NCBI RefSeq assembly: GCF_036170895.1 | Contig: NZ_CP108036.1 | Coordinates: 3,906,001 to 3,970,000, forward strand | DNA: 64,000 nt | DNA from: Streptomyces erythrochromogenes | Lineage (GTDB): Bacteria > Actinomycetota > Actinomycetes > Streptomycetales > Streptomycetaceae | Reading direction: 5' to 3' | Part shown: positions 8,830-16,133 of the stretch, in pieces | Numbering within the stretch: the stretch's first letter is position 1 | Layout: every line of letters begins with the position of its first letter | Program-made: the position numbers and the translations under genes | Notes under the pieces: generated by a model | Databases searched by the model: none | The model's input: only the letters and a program-made list of their open reading frames with translations | What the model was told of the DNA's origin: nothing

Positions 8830-9212
8830 GGCGGCGGCCCCACGCTGTCCTCGGCGAGTGCCACCGCCTGCGCGCCCAGCCGCAGCGGGATCCCGGCCGG
8901 CCCCGGAGCGGGCGCCGCCACCCGGACCCGCCAAAGGTCGCCCACCCGCTCCAGCTCCACCCGCGCCCCCGGCGGCGCGGCCTCGCGAGCCGCCGCCACC
9001 GCCACCTCCGCCGGCTCCGACCTGGACGCCGCCCGGGCACCGGCCCGGGCCGCGTCCACGCACCGGATCTGTCCGGCAGCCGCCATCAGGGCCCACACCA
9101 GCGACGCCGCGAAGAGCACCAGCGCCGGAATCACCAGGGCGGCCTCCGCCGTCACATATCCCCGGTCCCGTTTTCCCCGGCCCCTCCCGGACCTCTCCTC
9201 AGAACGGCACAT
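8826..9212 (-). CDS. TadE-family pseudopilin-like protein
   Basis: This protein has 128 residues. After an arginine-rich start comes GYVTAEAALVIPALVLF, the glycine-glutamate-hydrophobic signature of TadE/TadG-type pseudopilins. The helix continues for about 25 residues and is followed by an extracytoplasmic domain of about 80 residues. The Gly/Glu spacing suggests processing by a prepilin peptidase, although none is encoded here. The 5' end overlaps the DUF4244 gene by 14 bases and the 3' end overlaps the next gene by GTGA, so it belongs to the operon. Confidence 0.88.
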   Translation of the reverse strand: MCRSEERSGRGRGKRDRGYVTAEAALVIPALVLFAASLVWALMAAAGQIRCVDAARAGARAASRSEPAEVAVAAAREAAPPGARVELERVGDLWRVRVAAPAPGPAGIPLRLGAQAVALAEDSVGPPP

Positions 9213-9396
9213 CGAGCGCCTTCCCGATGGTCGACTGAAGCGCCGTGGCGACGACTTCGCTCGTCACCACCTTGTAGAGAACGGCCGCGAATGCGCAGGC
9301 CGCGATCGTGCCCATGGCGTATTCCGAAGTGGACATCCCCGCGTCGCTCCCGCGGCCGACGAGCGCCGCCCGTACACGAAACCAGATGATCCTCAT
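9199..9396 (-). CDS. DUF4244 protein, Flp-pilin-like
   Basis: A 65-residue protein with the motif GMSTSEYAMGTIAACAF followed by a single hydrophobic helix and a short polar tail. The small size, the Glu five residues into the hydrophobic segment and its place in a tad operon suggest that it is the major pilin-like subunit. A strong AGGAGG site precedes the ATG. It is separated by 47 bases from the upstream TadC-like gene. DUF4244 is an actinobacterial family of unknown biochemical role, so the pilin role is inference. Confidence 0.88.
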   Translation of the reverse strand: MRIIWFRVRAALVGRGSDAGMSTSEYAMGTIAACAFAAVLYKVVTSEVVATALQSTIGKALDVPF

Positions 9397-9443
9397 GGCA
9401 ACCTCCTGTGGATTTCCCTTGTTGATGTGTGGTCAATGCGACT

Positions 9444-10217
9444 TCAGGGGTTCGAGAGAAGTCCCGAGGCCATACCGATCACCACCGGCGCGACCCCGAT
9501 CGAAAGAAATGCGGGGAGGAAGCACAGCCCCACCGGTGCGGTGACGAGGACTGCCGCCCGCTGCGCCCTGGCCCCGGCGCGGCGGGCCCGGTCCTCCCGG
9601 AGCCCGGAGGCGAGGCGGGACATCGGCTCCGCCGCGGGCGCCCCGGTCCGCGCGGCCCGCTCCAGGCATTCGGCGAGCGCCCGGGCACCCGGTATCTGCG
9701 CCAACCTCCCCCACCCGTCGCCCGGTTCGCCGCCGAGCCGCAGCTCCGCCCCGGCGCTCGCGAGCCGCTCGCCCACCGGGCCGCCCAGCGACTCCCCCAC
9801 CACCTCCGCGGCCTCCACCGGCCCGGCTCCGGCCGCCAGGCACGCGGCCAGCAGATCGGCGGCGAACGGCAACTGGCGCTCCGCCTCCCGCGGATCCACC
9901 CCGGCCGGCGGACGCGGCCCGGCCCGCAGGCGCCGCACCACGACCGCGGCCAGACAGCCGACGACCACACCGGCCACACCGCCGACGAGCACCCAGCCCG
10001 CCAGCAGCGCCCCGGCCGGAGCCGCCCATGCCACCGCCGCTCCCCGCAGCGCGGAGCCGGACACCGGCCCGCGCGACCCCGGCCGCACCCCCAGCAGCAC
10101 CGCGGCCCTGCGCCGGACGGCGCGCGCCCTGACCCGCGCCGCCACCGCCGACACCATCCACAGGACGGCCGCCGCGCCCAGGACGATCCCCAGCCTGTGG
10201 ACGAAGAAGCCGGCCAT
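9444..10217 (-). CDS. Type II/IV secretion inner-membrane protein, TadC-like
   Basis: The 257-residue protein starts MAGFFVHRLG and has a membrane helix near the N-terminus, a second one around residues 60-85, and a helical cytoplasmic domain of the T2SSF (GspF) type. Two hydrophobic helices follow at the C-terminus (VLVTAPVGLCFLPAFLS). The cytoplasmic domain contains the usual amphipathic segment (EAERQLPFAADLLAACL). The start overlaps the stop of the TadB-like gene by one base (TGATG). Together with TadB it forms the inner-membrane platform that works with the TadA ATPase. Confidence 0.9.
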   Translation of the reverse strand: MAGFFVHRLGIVLGAAAVLWMVSAVAARVRARAVRRRAAVLLGVRPGSRGPVSGSALRGAAVAWAAPAGALLAGWVLVGGVAGVVVGCLAAVVVRRLRAGPRPPAGVDPREAERQLPFAADLLAACLAAGAGPVEAAEVVGESLGGPVGERLASAGAELRLGGEPGDGWGRLAQIPGARALAECLERAARTGAPAAEPMSRLASGLREDRARRAGARAQRAAVLVTAPVGLCFLPAFLSIGVAPVVIGMASGLLSNP

Positions 10218-11101
10218 CACCGCTCCCCCGCCCGGACGATCCGCCGGCACCACAGCAGCCCCAGCGCCTCCAGCACCCCGCCCGCCAGCAGACAGCCCCA
10301 CCCCATCGGGGTGTGGAGCAGGACCCGCAGCGGATCCGCGCCCAGCCCGGTGCCGATCAGCAGGCCCACCAGGGGCAGCAGGGCGAGCACCAGCACCGTC
10401 GACCGCGCCCCCGCCAACTGGGCCCGCAGGGACTCCTGCCGGTCCCGCTCGGCCCGCAGGGCACCCTCCAGCCGGTCCAGCCCGGCGGCCAGCCCCGCAC
10501 CGCCGTCCACCGACACCCGCCAGCAGGCGGCCATCCCGGCCAGCCCCTCCGCGCCGGGCTCCCGCGCCGCCTGGCGCAGCGCCCCGGGCACGTCCCCGCC
10601 GAACGCCGCGGCGGCCAGCACCCCCGCCTCCGCCGCACCCGGCCCGCCGGGACCCGCGGCCGTCCGCCGCATCGCCGCCATCAGCGCCTGCCCGGGCTGG
10701 GCCCCCGCCCGCAGCTCACCCACCGCCGCCCCGCACAGGGCCACCACCTCGGCGGCCCGCGCGGTGCGGGCCCTCTCGCGCGCCCGCACCCGCAGCCACC
10801 GCCGTACCAGGGGTACCGCGGCCGCTCCGGCCAGCAGCGGGAGCACCGACCCTCCCAGGACCGCGATCACCAGCCCGGCCCCGAGGCAGGCCCACTCCCG
10901 CCAGCGCACGGCCCGCACCCGCAGGGCGCCCAGCAGCAGCTCCCGGCGCGGCGGCCCGCACCCGAGCGGCTCGCCGCCTCCGGCGAGCACCACCCGGGCC
11001 CGCCGGGAGGCCCGGTCGCACCCGGTGATCCCCCAGGCGGCCGCGCCCGCGCACAGCACCCCGGCGAACAGCGGCAGCGGCAGCCCCGCCCCGGCGCTCA
11101 C
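10217..11101 (-). CDS. Type II/IV secretion inner-membrane protein, TadB-like
   Basis: This 294-residue protein starts VSAGAGLPLPLFAG, has several hydrophobic helices and a GspF-like helical domain (DRQESLRAQLAGARST before the last pair of helices). The GTG start overlaps the TadA stop by four bases (GTGA) and its own stop overlaps the TadC start. It is very alanine- and arginine-rich, so the translation gives many open antisense frames. Role: inner-membrane core of the Tad apparatus. The assignment as TadB rather than TadC rests on gene order. Confidence 0.88.
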   Translation of the reverse strand: MSAGAGLPLPLFAGVLCAGAAAWGITGCDRASRRARVVLAGGGEPLGCGPPRRELLLGALRVRAVRWREWACLGAGLVIAVLGGSVLPLLAGAAAVPLVRRWLRVRARERARTARAAEVVALCGAAVGELRAGAQPGQALMAAMRRTAAGPGGPGAAEAGVLAAAAFGGDVPGALRQAAREPGAEGLAGMAACWRVSVDGGAGLAAGLDRLEGALRAERDRQESLRAQLAGARSTVLVLALLPLVGLLIGTGLGADPLRVLLHTPMGWGCLLAGGVLEALGLLWCRRIVRAGER

Positions 11102-12246
11102 CGGGCACCTCGCAGCAGCGGCCGCAGCCGCTCCCAGCCCTGCTCCCGCACGAAGCCCCGGGCGGCCCACCTCAGCGCGGGCACGGTCACCACCAGTCCG
11201 GCGGCGTCCCGCTCCAGCACGTGCACCTCGGCCACCCGGCGCCGCCCCTCCCTGTCCCGCACCAGGTGCAGCACCAGGGTGAGCGCGGCGGCCAACTGGC
11301 TGTGCAGAGCGCCCCGGTCGAGCCCTGCGGCCGAGCCCAGCGCCTCCAGCCGGGCCGGGACGTGCGCGGCGGCATTGGCGTGCACCGTGCCGCAGCCCCC
11401 CTCGTGGCCGGTGTTCAGGGCGGCGAGCAGGTCCGCCACCTCGGCTCCCCGCACCTCGCCGACCACCAGCCGGTCGGGCCGCATCCGCAGCGCCTGCCGC
11501 ACCAGGTCCGCCAGCGTGACCAGCCCCGCCCCCTCCTGGTTGGCCGGCCGGGTCTCCAGCCGCACCACGTGCGGATGGTCGGGGCGCAGCTCGGCCGAAT
11601 CCTCGGCCAGCACGATCCGCTCGCCCGGGCCCACCAGCCCCAACAGGGCGCTGAGCAGGGTGGTCTTGCCGGTTCCCGTCCCACCGGAGACGAGGAAGGA
11701 CAGCCGGGCCTCGACCATGTCCCGCAGCAGCCGCTGCCCGCCCGGCGGCAGCGTCCCCGCCGCGACGAGCTCCTCCAGCGTGAACGCCCTTGGCCGCACC
11801 ACCCGCAGCGACAGACAGGCCGAGCCGACCGAGACCGGCGGCAGCACGGCATGCAGCCGGGTGCCGTCGGGCATCCGGGCGTCCACCCAGGGCCGGGCGT
11901 CGTCGAGACGCCGCCCAGCCACGGCGGCCAGCCGCTGGGCGAGCCGGCGGACGGCCCCCGCATCGGCGAAGGTCACTCCGGTCAGCTCCAGCCCGCCACC
12001 GCGGTCCACCCACACCCGGTCGGGGGCGGCCACCAGCACGTCGGTCACCTCCGCGTCGGCCAGGAGCGGCTCCAGAGGGCCCGCGCCGACCAGTTCGGAG
12101 CGCAACTCGGCAGCCGCACCGAGCACTTCCTCGTCGCCCAGCAGCCGGCCCTGGGCGCGCAGGGCCGCCGCAACCCGCGCCGGGGTCGGCTCCGCCCCGC
12201 TCTCGGCGAGCCGTCGGCGCACCGCGTCCAGCAGTACCGCGCTCAT
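11098..12246 (-). CDS. TadA/CpaF-family secretion ATPase
   Basis: The 382-residue protein has the N-terminal domain typical of CpaF/TadA and a hexameric secretion-ATPase core. The Walker A is SGGTGTGKTT (Lys194), the Asp box region is VLAEDSAELRP, and the Walker B/His region includes RLVVGEVRGAE and TGHEGGCGTVHANA. It matches the ATPase class of the actinobacterial helicase/secretion neighbourhood. It should power assembly of the Flp-like pilus. The start overlaps the CpaE-like gene by ATGA. Confidence 0.95.
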   Translation of the reverse strand: MSAVLLDAVRRRLAESGAEPTPARVAAALRAQGRLLGDEEVLGAAAELRSELVGAGPLEPLLADAEVTDVLVAAPDRVWVDRGGGLELTGVTFADAGAVRRLAQRLAAVAGRRLDDARPWVDARMPDGTRLHAVLPPVSVGSACLSLRVVRPRAFTLEELVAAGTLPPGGQRLLRDMVEARLSFLVSGGTGTGKTTLLSALLGLVGPGERIVLAEDSAELRPDHPHVVRLETRPANQEGAGLVTLADLVRQALRMRPDRLVVGEVRGAEVADLLAALNTGHEGGCGTVHANAAAHVPARLEALGSAAGLDRGALHSQLAAALTLVLHLVRDREGRRRVAEVHVLERDAAGLVVTVPALRWAARGFVREQGWERLRPLLRGAR

Positions 12247-13490
12247 GCCGGCACCTCCTGACCGGCGCCGAGGGCCCGCTGCCAGAAGCCGTCGCAGAAG
12301 CGGGCCAGGGCGCTGCGTCCCTGGGACCCCGGCGGCTCCCCCTCCGCCACCCGCCCCGGGAGCCCCACCTCGACGGGCACCTCACCGGCCAGCGGCGCCC
12401 CCAACAGCCCTGCCACGGCGTCCGGATCGAGTCCGCCCGGGCAGCGGCCCCGTACGACGACGCGGACGTCCCGGGCCACCATCCGCACCCCGGCGGCCAC
12501 CCGGCCCGCCGCGGCCACCGACCGCAGCTCGCCCGGCACCACCATCAGCACCAGGTCGAGCTGGGCCAGCACCTCGGCCACGGCCTCGTCCACCCGGCGC
12601 GGAAGGTCGACCACGACGACGCCGCCCCGGCGGCGCGCAGCGGCCACCACCGAGCGGACGGCGGCCGGCGGCACGACCACCCGGTCGCCGCGGTCCCAGC
12701 TGAGCACCCGCAGTTCGTGCAGTTCGGGCAGGGACTCCTCCAGCGCTCCGGCGCCCACCCGTCCCCGGGAGGCCGCGAAGTCCGGCCAGCGCAGCCCTTC
12801 GGCGCCCTCGCCGCCGAGCAGTACGTCCATGCCGCCGCCCAGGGGGTCGCCGTCGATGAGCATGGTCCGCTCACCGGCGCGGGCGGCCCGGACGGCGAGG
12901 GCGCAGGCGAGCGTGGAGGCTCCCGCGCCGCCGCTGCCCCCGATCACCCCGACGGCGAGGGCGGGCCGTCCGGCCCCCTCGACGACATCGGCGATCCGGT
13001 CCACGAGCCGGCTCTCGGCATCGGGGAGGCGCAGCACCTCCTCGGCGCCGATCTCCAGCGCCCGTTGCCACACGAGGGGGTCGTCCAGGTTCCGCCCGAC
13101 GAGGAAGACCCCGGTCCTGCGCGGCGCGCCCCGCACGCGCCCCGCGGCGTCGTCCCCGACCAGCACGAGCGGGGCCGAATCCCAGCCAACTCCCCCATGG
13201 TTGAAGCCAGTTGAAAAATCCGTCGGATCCGCCCCGCTGCCGGCGGGTCCGCCCTCCGCTTCCACGACCGCACCGCTGCGTCCGGGCACCGCATGGAGCA
13301 CGTGCGGCTCGGCCCCGGCCGCCGCGCACAGCCTCAGCAAGTCGTCGAGCAGCAGGGGGTCTTCGGTGATGATCAGCGGCCGGCCTCCGGCGGCCCCGGC
13401 CGCGGACGCCGATGCGGCGGTGGCCCCCGCCCCTGCCGCCCTTCCGGTCATCACGGACTTCGGCGTTTCGCACGACTTCGATCGAGCCAC
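12243..13490 (-). CDS. CpaE/MinD-like ATPase of the Tad locus
   Basis: This 415-residue protein has an N-terminal receiver-like region (LIITEDPLLLDDLLRL) followed by a MinD/ParA-type P-loop domain with a deviant Walker A, GGSGGAGAST, and an Asp-rich switch (LIDGDPLGGG). The P-loop Lys of the classical signature is replaced, as in other CpaE-like members of this neighbourhood family. CpaE proteins localise Tad/Cpa pilus machinery at the pole. In S. coelicolor the orthologue is annotated as septum-site determining. I take the GTG with an AAGGGGGCGGAG site upstream; the in-frame ATG 13 codons later has no ribosome site. It is the first gene of the seven-gene operon. Confidence 0.9.
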   Translation of the reverse strand: MARSKSCETPKSVMTGRAAGAGATAASASAAGAAGGRPLIITEDPLLLDDLLRLCAAAGAEPHVLHAVPGRSGAVVEAEGGPAGSGADPTDFSTGFNHGGVGWDSAPLVLVGDDAAGRVRGAPRRTGVFLVGRNLDDPLVWQRALEIGAEEVLRLPDAESRLVDRIADVVEGAGRPALAVGVIGGSGGAGASTLACALAVRAARAGERTMLIDGDPLGGGMDVLLGGEGAEGLRWPDFAASRGRVGAGALEESLPELHELRVLSWDRGDRVVVPPAAVRSVVAAARRRGGVVVVDLPRRVDEAVAEVLAQLDLVLMVVPGELRSVAAAGRVAAGVRMVARDVRVVVRGRCPGGLDPDAVAGLLGAPLAGEVPVEVGLPGRVAEGEPPGSQGRSALARFCDGFWQRALGAGQEVPA

Positions 13491-13785
13491 GATCTCCGCC
13501 CCCTTCTCACTGCAAATCCCAGCACCGCGGACTTCGCGGCTGGAATCACCGTGCAGCGATCAGGAAAAAGAAGTGGATCTTGCCCAATAACTGTGGACAA
13601 CCCATCGATTGTGAATAACCCGGTCACCCTCACAGGTGAGTTCCGGAGCGCACGGGAACAACTACGCAGCGTCACAAGTCTGACGTGATGAGGGACTGCG
13701 ACAGGCGGGCCCCGCACAAGAGGAAGGGCCGAGGAGATGGTCGATCGGGGCCGAAGCCGGGGACGCGAACCGCGTCCGGACATGC

Positions 13786-13820
13786 GACGACCCCCGCCGG
13801 GGGGGAGAGCGGGGGTCGTC
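13786..13820. terminator. Strong hairpin in the tad-HAD intergenic region
   Basis: Perfect 12-bp stem (GACGACCCCCGC/GCGGGGGTCGTC) with an 11-base loop. It lies between two divergent genes, so it may terminate a small or upstream-initiated transcript rather than either flanking gene. Confidence 0.5.
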
Positions 13821-13955
13821 CCCACGGTCCGACTCGGGGGGGGAGGAGCCAGACCGGGTTAGCACGGTCGCGAACGATCCGTGACTTCCATGGTGTACCC
13901 GAGAGCCCTCTCAGGCAAACCCACGCGCCACACCTTACGCCGAATGGTGGGCGCA

Positions 13956-13961
13956 TATGCT
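13956..13961 (+). promoter_or_regulatory. -10 element TATGCT of a leaderless promoter
   Basis: TATGCT lies six bases before the GTG start of the HAD gene, so transcription should begin at or next to the start codon. No ribosome site is present. Confidence 0.55.
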
Positions 13962-13967
13962 CGGGGC

Positions 13968-14819
13968 GTGGAAAATCAGCCCTTGCCGCACTCCTCTCCT
14001 CGCACCGCAGCCTTCTTCGACCTGGACAAGACGGTCATTGCGAAGTCGAGCACCTTGACGTTCAGCAAGTCCTTCTACCAAGGCGGCCTGATCAACCGGC
14101 GAGCCGTGTTGCGCACCGCCTACATCCAGTTCATCTTCCTGGCCGGCGGCGCCGACCACGATCAGATGGAACGGATGCGGGAGTACCTGTCCGCCCTCTG
14201 CAAGGGGTGGAACGTGCAGCAGGTGCGGGAGATCGTCGCGGAGACCCTGCACGACCTCATCGACCCGATCATCTACGACGAGGCCGCCTCCCTGATCGAG
14301 GCCCACCACACGGCGGGCCGGGACGTGGTGATCGTGTCGACCTCCGGCGCGGAGGTGGTCGAGCCCATCGGAGAGATGCTCGGCGCGGACCGGGTGGTCG
14401 CCACGCGCATGGTCGTGGGCGAGGACGGCTGCTTCACCGGCGAGATCGACTACTACGCCTATGGCCCCACCAAGGCGGAGGCCGTACGGGAGCTCGCCGA
14501 GTCGGAGGGCTACGACCTCGCCCGGTGCTACGCCTACAGTGACTCGGCGACCGACATCCCGATGCTGGAAGCGGTCGGGCACCCGCACGCCGTCAACCCC
14601 GACCGCGCGCTGCGCCGGGAGGCGGCGGCCCGCGAGTGGCCGGTGCTGGTCTTCAACCGCCCCGTGCGGCTGAAGCAGCGGTTCCCCGGGCTGTCGATGC
14701 CCGCACGCCCGGCACTGATCGCCGCGGCCGCCGTGGGCGCGGCGGCCGCCACCGCCGGGCTGGTCTGGTACGCGAGCCGCCGCCGGGCCCTCGCCCTGTC
14801 GGCCGCCCGCTCCGCCTGA
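13968..14819 (+). CDS. HAD-IB family phosphatase with C-terminal membrane helix
   Basis: The 283-residue protein has the HAD motif I FFDLDKTV (Asp18, Asp20), motif II in VIVSTSG, and motif III/IV around YAYSDSATDIPML, which places it in the IB (SerB-like) subfamily. A C-terminal hydrophobic segment (PALIAAAAVGAAAATAGLVW) followed by an arginine cluster suggests a tail anchor. The S. coelicolor counterpart SCO3558 is labelled morphological-differentiation related. The GTG start is chosen because it sits immediately after a TATGCT box and begins at the conserved VENQ; upstream ATGs would make an N-terminus with no conservation that I recall. The substrate is unknown. Confidence 0.9.
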   Translation: MENQPLPHSSPRTAAFFDLDKTVIAKSSTLTFSKSFYQGGLINRRAVLRTAYIQFIFLAGGADHDQMERMREYLSALCKGWNVQQVREIVAETLHDLIDPIIYDEAASLIEAHHTAGRDVVIVSTSGAEVVEPIGEMLGADRVVATRMVVGEDGCFTGEIDYYAYGPTKAEAVRELAESEGYDLARCYAYSDSATDIPMLEAVGHPHAVNPDRALRREAAAREWPVLVFNRPVRLKQRFPGLSMPARPALIAAAAVGAAAATAGLVWYASRRRALALSAARSA

Positions 14820-15202
14820 TTGCCCCACCTGCACCGATTCGGGCTGTCCGGTTCGCCCCTGCTCGTCCAGGAAAGTAAAAAGTGGAGCTAGGGGTTTCGC
14901 ATAGCAGCGAAGCGGAGTACAAATAAAGCAACGGCCCGCGAGACCAAAGAACATCCGAGAGGATCATCTTTAAAACGCAGTAAGGCCCACGGACCGAAGC
15001 ATGAACGCCGAGCACCCACGCGACGTCGACCCGTCGATTACGGGCCAGCCGCACCAGGTGACGGGCAAAGTACCCGACCTGATGGGCAACCTTCGAGGAC
15101 GCTTGGTACCTGGGCGTGAATGCCAGCGGCGACACCAGAGCAGTACGGTGTCGCCGCAACCCATGTCCGGGCCTCGTCAGAGCCCCGGCCCCCTCGCCGA
15201 AC
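14820..15202. ncRNA. Candidate locus of a 6S-like RNA
   Basis: This 383-bp intergenic stretch is unusually AT-rich in its first half for this genome (for example AAAGTAAAAAGTGG, ACAAATAAAG, ATCTTTAAAACG). It has no credible gene on either strand. In S. coelicolor the 6S-like RNA scr3559 maps between SCO3558 and SCO3559, whose counterparts flank this gap. The assignment is therefore by synteny; I could not fold the RNA or decide the strand. A short minus-strand open frame exists but resembles nothing I know. Confidence 0.4.
15126..15157. terminator. Perfect hairpin near the Fic-like gene end
   Basis: An 11-bp stem GCGGCGACACC/GGTGTCGCCGC with a 10-base loop lies 46 bases past the stop of the minus-strand Fic-like gene. 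It could end that transcript or the putative RNA. Confidence 0.55.
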
Positions 15203-16024
15203 TCAGGCCGCGCCGCGCTGCAGGGCCTCGCAGACCGCCGTCGACTCCCGCACCCCGAGCTCGATCGCACGGCCGCAGTGGCCGATCCAGGCCGCCATGC
15301 CCTCCGGGGTTCCGGAGAGATAGCCCTCGAAGGCAGCCAGATAGGCCTCGGTGCCCTGCTCCGCGTGGCCGACCTCCGCCGGGCAGATCGCCTTGGGGTC
15401 CAGCCCGCTGTTGATCAGGACGATCCGCTCGGCCGCGCGCGCAACCAGCCCGTTGTACGAGCCGAACGGCCGCAGGGCCAGCAGCTCGCCGTGCACCACC
15501 GCCGCCGTGACCAGCGCAGGGGCCGAACCGCCCGCGATGACGATCCGGGACAGGCCGTCGAGGCGGCCGGCGACCTCGTCGGCCCCCGGCAGCGGCGCCT
15601 CCACCAGCGGCTCCACCACCGGCTCGCCCGCCAGGCGCGGCCGGCCCACCACGTCCCCTTCGGCCGTCGACCCGACCGCCACCAGGTGCAGGCGCGCCAG
15701 GACCCGCAGCGGCGACTGGCGCCAGATGCTCAGCAGCTGGCCGGCCTCGGCCGTGAGCCGCAGCGCGGCGCCGACAGTCAGCGCCTCCGGCTCCGCGCCG
15801 AAGTCGGTACGCCGCCGCACCTCCTCCAGCGCCCAGTCCGCGCCGGACAGCGCCGCGCTGCCGCGGGCGCCGCGCAGGGCGGCCTCCGAGGTGATCTCAC
15901 CGCTGCGGCGGCGCATCACCCGGTGCCCGTAGACCCGGTCCACGGCCTTGCGTACGGAATCCACGGAATCGGCGACACCCGGCAGCCCGGCCAGGCCGGC
16001 CAACGGGTCAGAAGCGCTACTCAT
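15203..16024 (-). CDS. Protein with degenerate Fic/Doc motif, function unknown
   Basis: This protein has 273 residues. The segment LRPFGSYNGLVAR (Arg185 to Arg196) aligns with the Fic motif HxFx(D/E)GNGRxxR but has Arg in place of the catalytic His, Tyr for the first Gly and Leu for the first Arg. It is therefore probably not an AMPylase. Upstream is an all-helical region with TADWALEEV-like character (GADWALEEVRRR). The ATG follows a TAGGCT box by eight bases and lacks a ribosome site. It is divergent from a ParA/CooC-like ATPase; the pair is conserved in S. coelicolor, where this protein is annotated only as oxidoreductase. I would treat that annotation as unreliable. Confidence 0.8.
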   Translation of the reverse strand: MSSASDPLAGLAGLPGVADSVDSVRKAVDRVYGHRVMRRRSGEITSEAALRGARGSAALSGADWALEEVRRRTDFGAEPEALTVGAALRLTAEAGQLLSIWRQSPLRVLARLHLVAVGSTAEGDVVGRPRLAGEPVVEPLVEAPLPGADEVAGRLDGLSRIVIAGGSAPALVTAAVVHGELLALRPFGSYNGLVARAAERIVLINSGLDPKAICPAEVGHAEQGTEAYLAAFEGYLSGTPEGMAAWIGHCGRAIELGVRESTAVCEALQRGAA

Positions 16025-16032
16025 AAGTAGGG

Positions 16033-16038
16033 AGCCTA
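16033..16038 (-). promoter_or_regulatory. -10 element TAGGCT for the Fic-like gene
   Basis: TAGGCT on the minus strand lies eight bases before the ATG, the spacing of leaderless Streptomyces mRNAs. Confidence 0.55.
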
Positions 16039-16093
16039 CGCACTGCGCGGGCATGGCACCGACCCCTCCTTGGAGTGGTCTTCTTCACTCACC

Positions 16094-16099
16094 TTGACA
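16094..16099 (+). promoter_or_regulatory. -35-like TTGACA upstream of the ParA-like gene
   Basis: A consensus TTGACA lies 35 bases before the ATG. A TACGCT box eight bases before the ATG (16120-16125) would be its partner, but the 20-base spacer is longer than usual. Confidence 0.4.
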
Positions 16100-16133
16100 A
16101 CTCAGTGCTACTTACCCACTACGCTTGGTGAAC

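Larger units (their letters stand above)
13491..13967. other. Divergent intergenic region between the tad operon and the HAD gene
   Basis: This 477-bp stretch should contain the tad operon promoter (minus) and the HAD gene promoter (plus). Its first part is relatively AT-rich, which fits a promoter. It also contains a strong hairpin. I see no convincing small gene in it. Confidence 0.6.

Noticed and set aside
15001..15414. Small open frame in the 6S-candidate region on the plus strand
   Set aside because: It runs into antisense of the Fic-like gene, has no ribosome site and has an Arg/Pro-rich shadow composition.
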